Source of the DNA: Sphingobacterium sp. PCS056
Lineage (GTDB): Bacteria; Bacteroidota; Bacteroidia; Sphingobacteriales; Sphingobacteriaceae
Direction: 5' to 3'
DNA: 64,000 nucleotides
NCBI RefSeq assembly: GCF_023273895.1
Contig: NZ_CP096883.1
Span: 3,348,001-3,412,000, forward strand
Of this stretch, positions 61,666 through 64,000 are shown one piece after another. A program made the translations under genes and the position numbers. Below the pieces are notes generated by a model. The model did not search any database and was not told the origin of the DNA. It was given only the letters and a program-made list of their open reading frames with translations. Every line of letters begins with the position of its first letter. Within the stretch, counting starts at the first letter, position 1.

Positions 61666-61831
61666 TTGTTTTTTCTGCATTGATGCTGTCTCTGGAAAAG
61701 GAACGCCAATTGTTTAAGATCCCGTTATCGATACACGCGTACTTCTAAGGTTAAGAAAATAAAGAAACAAATGCTAATATATTTAGTTTTTATTTGTATC
61801 TTTATTTCTGTTAACCAATTGATAGACCGTT

Positions 61832-62770
61832 ATGAGTGTAGATTCAAGACGTTTAAAGCCAGCCAAGAAGAATGATGAGCTTTTGAAAGCCATTTTTGAG
61901 GATAATTTTCCTGATTTTTTGCGGTTTATGTATCCAGATGCCGATGCTACCTTTGATCTCGGGCGTGGATTGACTTTCATGGATAAAGAATTGTTGGAGA
62001 TCATTCCCTATCGTGAGCGTAAAAAAGGGAAGCGTGTGGCAGACCTTCTGGTCAAGGTTTATTTAAAAGACGGAAGCGAGAAGTGGATTTTAGTGAATAC
62101 CGAAATCGAAGGCGGACATGATTCCGATTTCTCACATCGTATCTTTCAATATTTTTACAGACTACTAGACCGTTATCGAGTTCCTGTGGAGACCATTGCT
62201 GTTTTTACTGGAGGGCGTTCACAGCCATGTACTGATGAATACCATTTTGCTGTTTTTCGCACGTCGTTACGCTTTCAGTATTTGAGCTATCAGATTTTTG
62301 ATCATGACGAATCACAGCTACTTGATATGGACAATATATTTGCCTATATTGTCTTGGCATGCCAGAAAGCTTTAGATGAAGATAGGATCCCAGAGCAGGA
62401 GCTCGCCGAACAGCGTAGTACAATCGCTCGAAGGCTCATCGAGACCAATAAGTATAGTAAAGATCGTATAATGAGCTTTTTAGTTTTTTTAAAGAGTTTT
62501 CTTTTTATACGAGATAAAGAAATAAATAGTAACTTTGATCAATACATTTATCAAGTGACAGGAGGCACAATCGAAATGGGTGTAATAGAAACAATCAAAC
62601 GACAAGAAAGAGAAAAAGGAATTCAGTCTGGAATTGAAAAAGGAATTGAAAGAGGCAAACGAGAAGAATCTATTGCCATTGCTTTAGAGTTCAAGAAAAT
62701 GGGCTTACCTATTGCCGATATTGCAAAAGGTACAGGCCTTACCATCGACGAGATCGAAAAACTAAAATAA
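61832..62770 (+). CDS. Rpn-family PD-(D/E)XK nuclease, type 2
   Basis: A 312-aa Rpn/YhgA-like protein whose catalytic half differs from the type 1 gene. The core reads RVADLLVKVYLKDG (Asp71) and WILVNTEIEG (Glu91-x-Glu93, with Glu in place of the usual Gln), followed by SHRIFQYFYRLLDRY typical of the YhgA branch. The C-terminal helices FKKMGLPIADIAKGTGLTID followed by EIEKLK are nearly the same as in type 1, and a short IEKGIERGK repeat precedes them. It likely nicks DNA. A GGAGG ten nt before the in-frame ATG 62576 could start a 64-aa C-terminal product. Confidence 0.87.
   Translation: MSVDSRRLKPAKKNDELLKAIFEDNFPDFLRFMYPDADATFDLGRGLTFMDKELLEIIPYRERKKGKRVADLLVKVYLKDGSEKWILVNTEIEGGHDSDFSHRIFQYFYRLLDRYRVPVETIAVFTGGRSQPCTDEYHFAVFRTSLRFQYLSYQIFDHDESQLLDMDNIFAYIVLACQKALDEDRIPEQELAEQRSTIARRLIETNKYSKDRIMSFLVFLKSFLFIRDKEINSNFDQYIYQVTGGTIEMGVIETIKRQEREKGIQSGIEKGIERGKREESIAIALEFKKMGLPIADIAKGTGLTIDEIEKLK
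62561..62578 (+). promoter_or_regulatory. Candidate internal ribosome site in Rpn type 2
   Basis: GGAGG at 62561-62565, ten-nt spacer, ATG 62576 in frame (Met249). It predicts a 64-aa C-terminal protein without the nuclease core. It parallels the site in the type 1 gene at an equivalent place. Confidence 0.42.
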
Positions 62771-62789
62771 ATCATATAGGATATAAAAA

Positions 62790-62831
62790 AAACATATAAA
62801 GTCATTCTGTCAAGAATGACTTTATATGTTT
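62790..62831 (+). terminator. Strong terminator after Rpn type 2
   Basis: Nineteen-bp perfect stem (core TATAAAGTCATTCT / AGAATGACTTTATA), loop GTCA. It is homologous in place and partly in sequence to the hairpin at 58048-58089; both arms differ in step, so the stem is conserved by compensating changes. Confidence 0.9.
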
Positions 62832-62915
62832 ATTACCCTCTTTACGGTTTACCGTATCCACTAATCAAACCAATCCATTATTTTCGGGCCTTTAAAACAG
62901 CATTCATCATACACC

Positions 62916-63089
62916 ATGATCGTTACCAGTACCCATACCATCGAGGGGAGAGAAGTCCTGCGTTATTTTGATCCCATATCAGCAACAGCTGTTATTGGAG
63001 CCAATGCTTTGAGTGCAATCCGTAGCGGGTTTCGTAGACCTCTTCGGTGGGCGCTCCCGCAATATGCATTCAGTGTAGAAGAGGAATAG
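62916..63089 (+). pseudogene. YbjQ-family remnant D
   Basis: ATG then IVTSTHTIEGREVLRYFDPI continuing to SATAVIGANALS, a good YbjQ N-terminus; after that a small insertion or deletion shifts the frame, and it stops at 63087. Reading past the shift, FVDLFGGR of remnant C is still visible in another frame. The YbjQ family forms pentamers of about 105 aa with putative metal binding; no intact copy is in the window. Confidence 0.75.
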
Positions 63090-63308
63090 CGGAAATTGGA
63101 TAATCTGATCATAAAAGATATATTAAAGAAATGAACGATGCCAATACACAATTAGGGCTTGACCATATCATAACTATATATTAAATTTGGTAATAAGCGT
63201 AAGCTAGATAGAAGGTTCTAATTATAAGCCAATACCAGAGTTTGTGATACACACCTCAGCTATAGCTGTTGTGAAGCATAAAAACAGATACTGCAAGATT
63301 AATATATA

Positions 63309-64000
63309 ATGAATAAAATAATCCTTCCACTTATTCTCATTCTCTTACTGCATAGTTGCATATCGTCTACCAAAACGACTAATTATCTTGGCCAAACATA
63401 TCCAGATTCTATTCCTGTGATTTTTGCACCAGGTGTAGTTTCAATGGAAGGTAGATTAGAGCATGGTATTTCATTTACACCTGACAGACGGGAATTAGCA
63501 TTTGGAGTATTAAACAAGGACGATTTTAGTGGCGAAATATTTTATTCCAGGAGGATTAACGAAAAATGGACTGAGCCGATGGTTTTTGAACCACTAAAAA
63601 ATAAATGTGTATATCTACCCTATTTTTCACCTAATGGAAAATCCTTACTTTATACTCAAAGTCAAGCAGATATAGACAACATGCAAACAGATGTTTGGAT
63701 GGTTGAAAAGATTAATGATGAGTGGGGTACTCCAAAAATTATTCGAGCTCCAATAAGTTCGACAAGCAGGGAAGCTAACGCTTGCATGACATATGGTGGT
63801 ACAATCTATTTTTCTTCTAATAGGAATTGTTATGGAAAGGATAATTGCCATACCGCAGATTTGTTCTGTACTAAACCAATAGGGAATGAGTACCAAAGTG
63901 TGAATGTTATTTCCGAATTTATTTCACCGAATGATGAAGAAAGCGTTTTCATTTCCCCTAAAGAAGACTACATAATTTTCTGTAGATATACAGACAACGA
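63309..64000 (+). CDS. PD40-type beta-propeller lipoprotein, 3' end outside window
   Basis: A partial gene: ATG 63309 opens a frame that is still open at the right edge (230 codons). Signal with lipobox (MNKIILPLILILLLHSC). The mature part has TolB/PD40-like blades: HGISFTPDRRELAFGVLN, YLPYFSPNGKSLLYTQS, CMTYGGTIYFSSNRN and FISPKEDYIIFCRYTDN. Such lipoproteins are found in Bacteroidota envelopes, often binding peptidoglycan or carbohydrate. It has no stop in the window, so its full length is unknown. Confidence 0.8.
   Translation, partial: MNKIILPLILILLLHSCISSTKTTNYLGQTYPDSIPVIFAPGVVSMEGRLEHGISFTPDRRELAFGVLNKDDFSGEIFYSRRINEKWTEPMVFEPLKNKCVYLPYFSPNGKSLLYTQSQADIDNMQTDVWMVEKINDEWGTPKIIRAPISSTSREANACMTYGGTIYFSSNRNCYGKDNCHTADLFCTKPIGNEYQSVNVISEFISPNDEESVFISPKEDYIIFCRYTDN

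Noticed and set aside
1..64000. tRNA or rRNA genes
   Set aside because: No cloverleaf-like or rRNA-like stretch was noticed on reading the gaps. A covariance search was not possible here, so absence is not proven.

Overview
The window comes from a low-GC member of the Bacteroidota, most likely Sphingobacteriaceae (Sphingobacterium or Pedobacter-like). This is inferred from AT-rich intergenic DNA, Bacteroidota-type promoter elements (TAnnTTTG), few Shine-Dalgarno sequences, many small exported proteins and lipoproteins, and protein families typical of that group. No rRNA, tRNA or CRISPR array was seen.

Layout. Positions 1-27,500 are mostly ordinary chromosome: the 3' part of the NAD(P)HX repair gene nnr, a lipoprotein, a VOC protein, a ROK kinase, an AlkB-like dioxygenase, an M28 peptidase, aconitase, a HAD phosphatase, a beta-propeller protein, an ankyrin lipoprotein, an SRAP protein, oligoendopeptidase F, KptA, and a three-gene zinc-ribbon/SPFH/small-membrane-protein operon. 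The exception is 13.0-14.2 kb: an 11-bp-periodic, internally inverted repeat array upstream of an unusually GC-rich gene of unknown function.

27.7-32.5 kb is a tightly packed NAD operon (Prs-like protein, NAMPT-type NadV, NadE, a nicotinamidase-like protein, NrtR). Two copies of the same palindrome flank its probable promoter, which suggests autoregulation by NrtR. 33.2-38.6 kb is a seven-gene biosynthetic operon: flavoprotein, methyltransferase, type III polyketide synthase, dehydratase, ketosynthase, acyl carrier protein and phosphopantetheinyl transferase. It looks able to build its own acyl starter and make a methylated, oxidised alkyl-phenol, -quinone or -pyrone.

From 38.6 kb the DNA becomes a patchwork. 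There are intact accessory genes: LysR/MFS/GNAT, a bulb-type lectin with a small lipoprotein, a hydrolase/ECF sigma/membrane protein operon, MgtC, a PAS histidine kinase, a TlpA-like thioredoxin, and two immunity-like genes. Among them lie many decayed fragments (DapB, HxlR, GNAT, YbjQ and Rpn nuclease remnants). The organising feature of 48-63 kb is a repeated cassette of about 2.1 kb: conserved leader and promoter, an exported NTF2-like protein of about 148 aa, a terminator, an Rpn-family PD-(D/E)XK nuclease, a second terminator, and a YbjQ remnant. It occurs nearly complete at 56.25-58.35 and 61.0-63.1 kb and partly at 48.0-49.1 kb. Stray pieces lie at 27.6, 38.7, 44.8, 50.7 and 52.0 kb. 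Both intact Rpn genes have a GGAGG in front of an in-frame internal ATG, as expected if they also make a short C-terminal (RpnS-type) protein. The last gene, a PD40-type lipoprotein, runs off the right edge.
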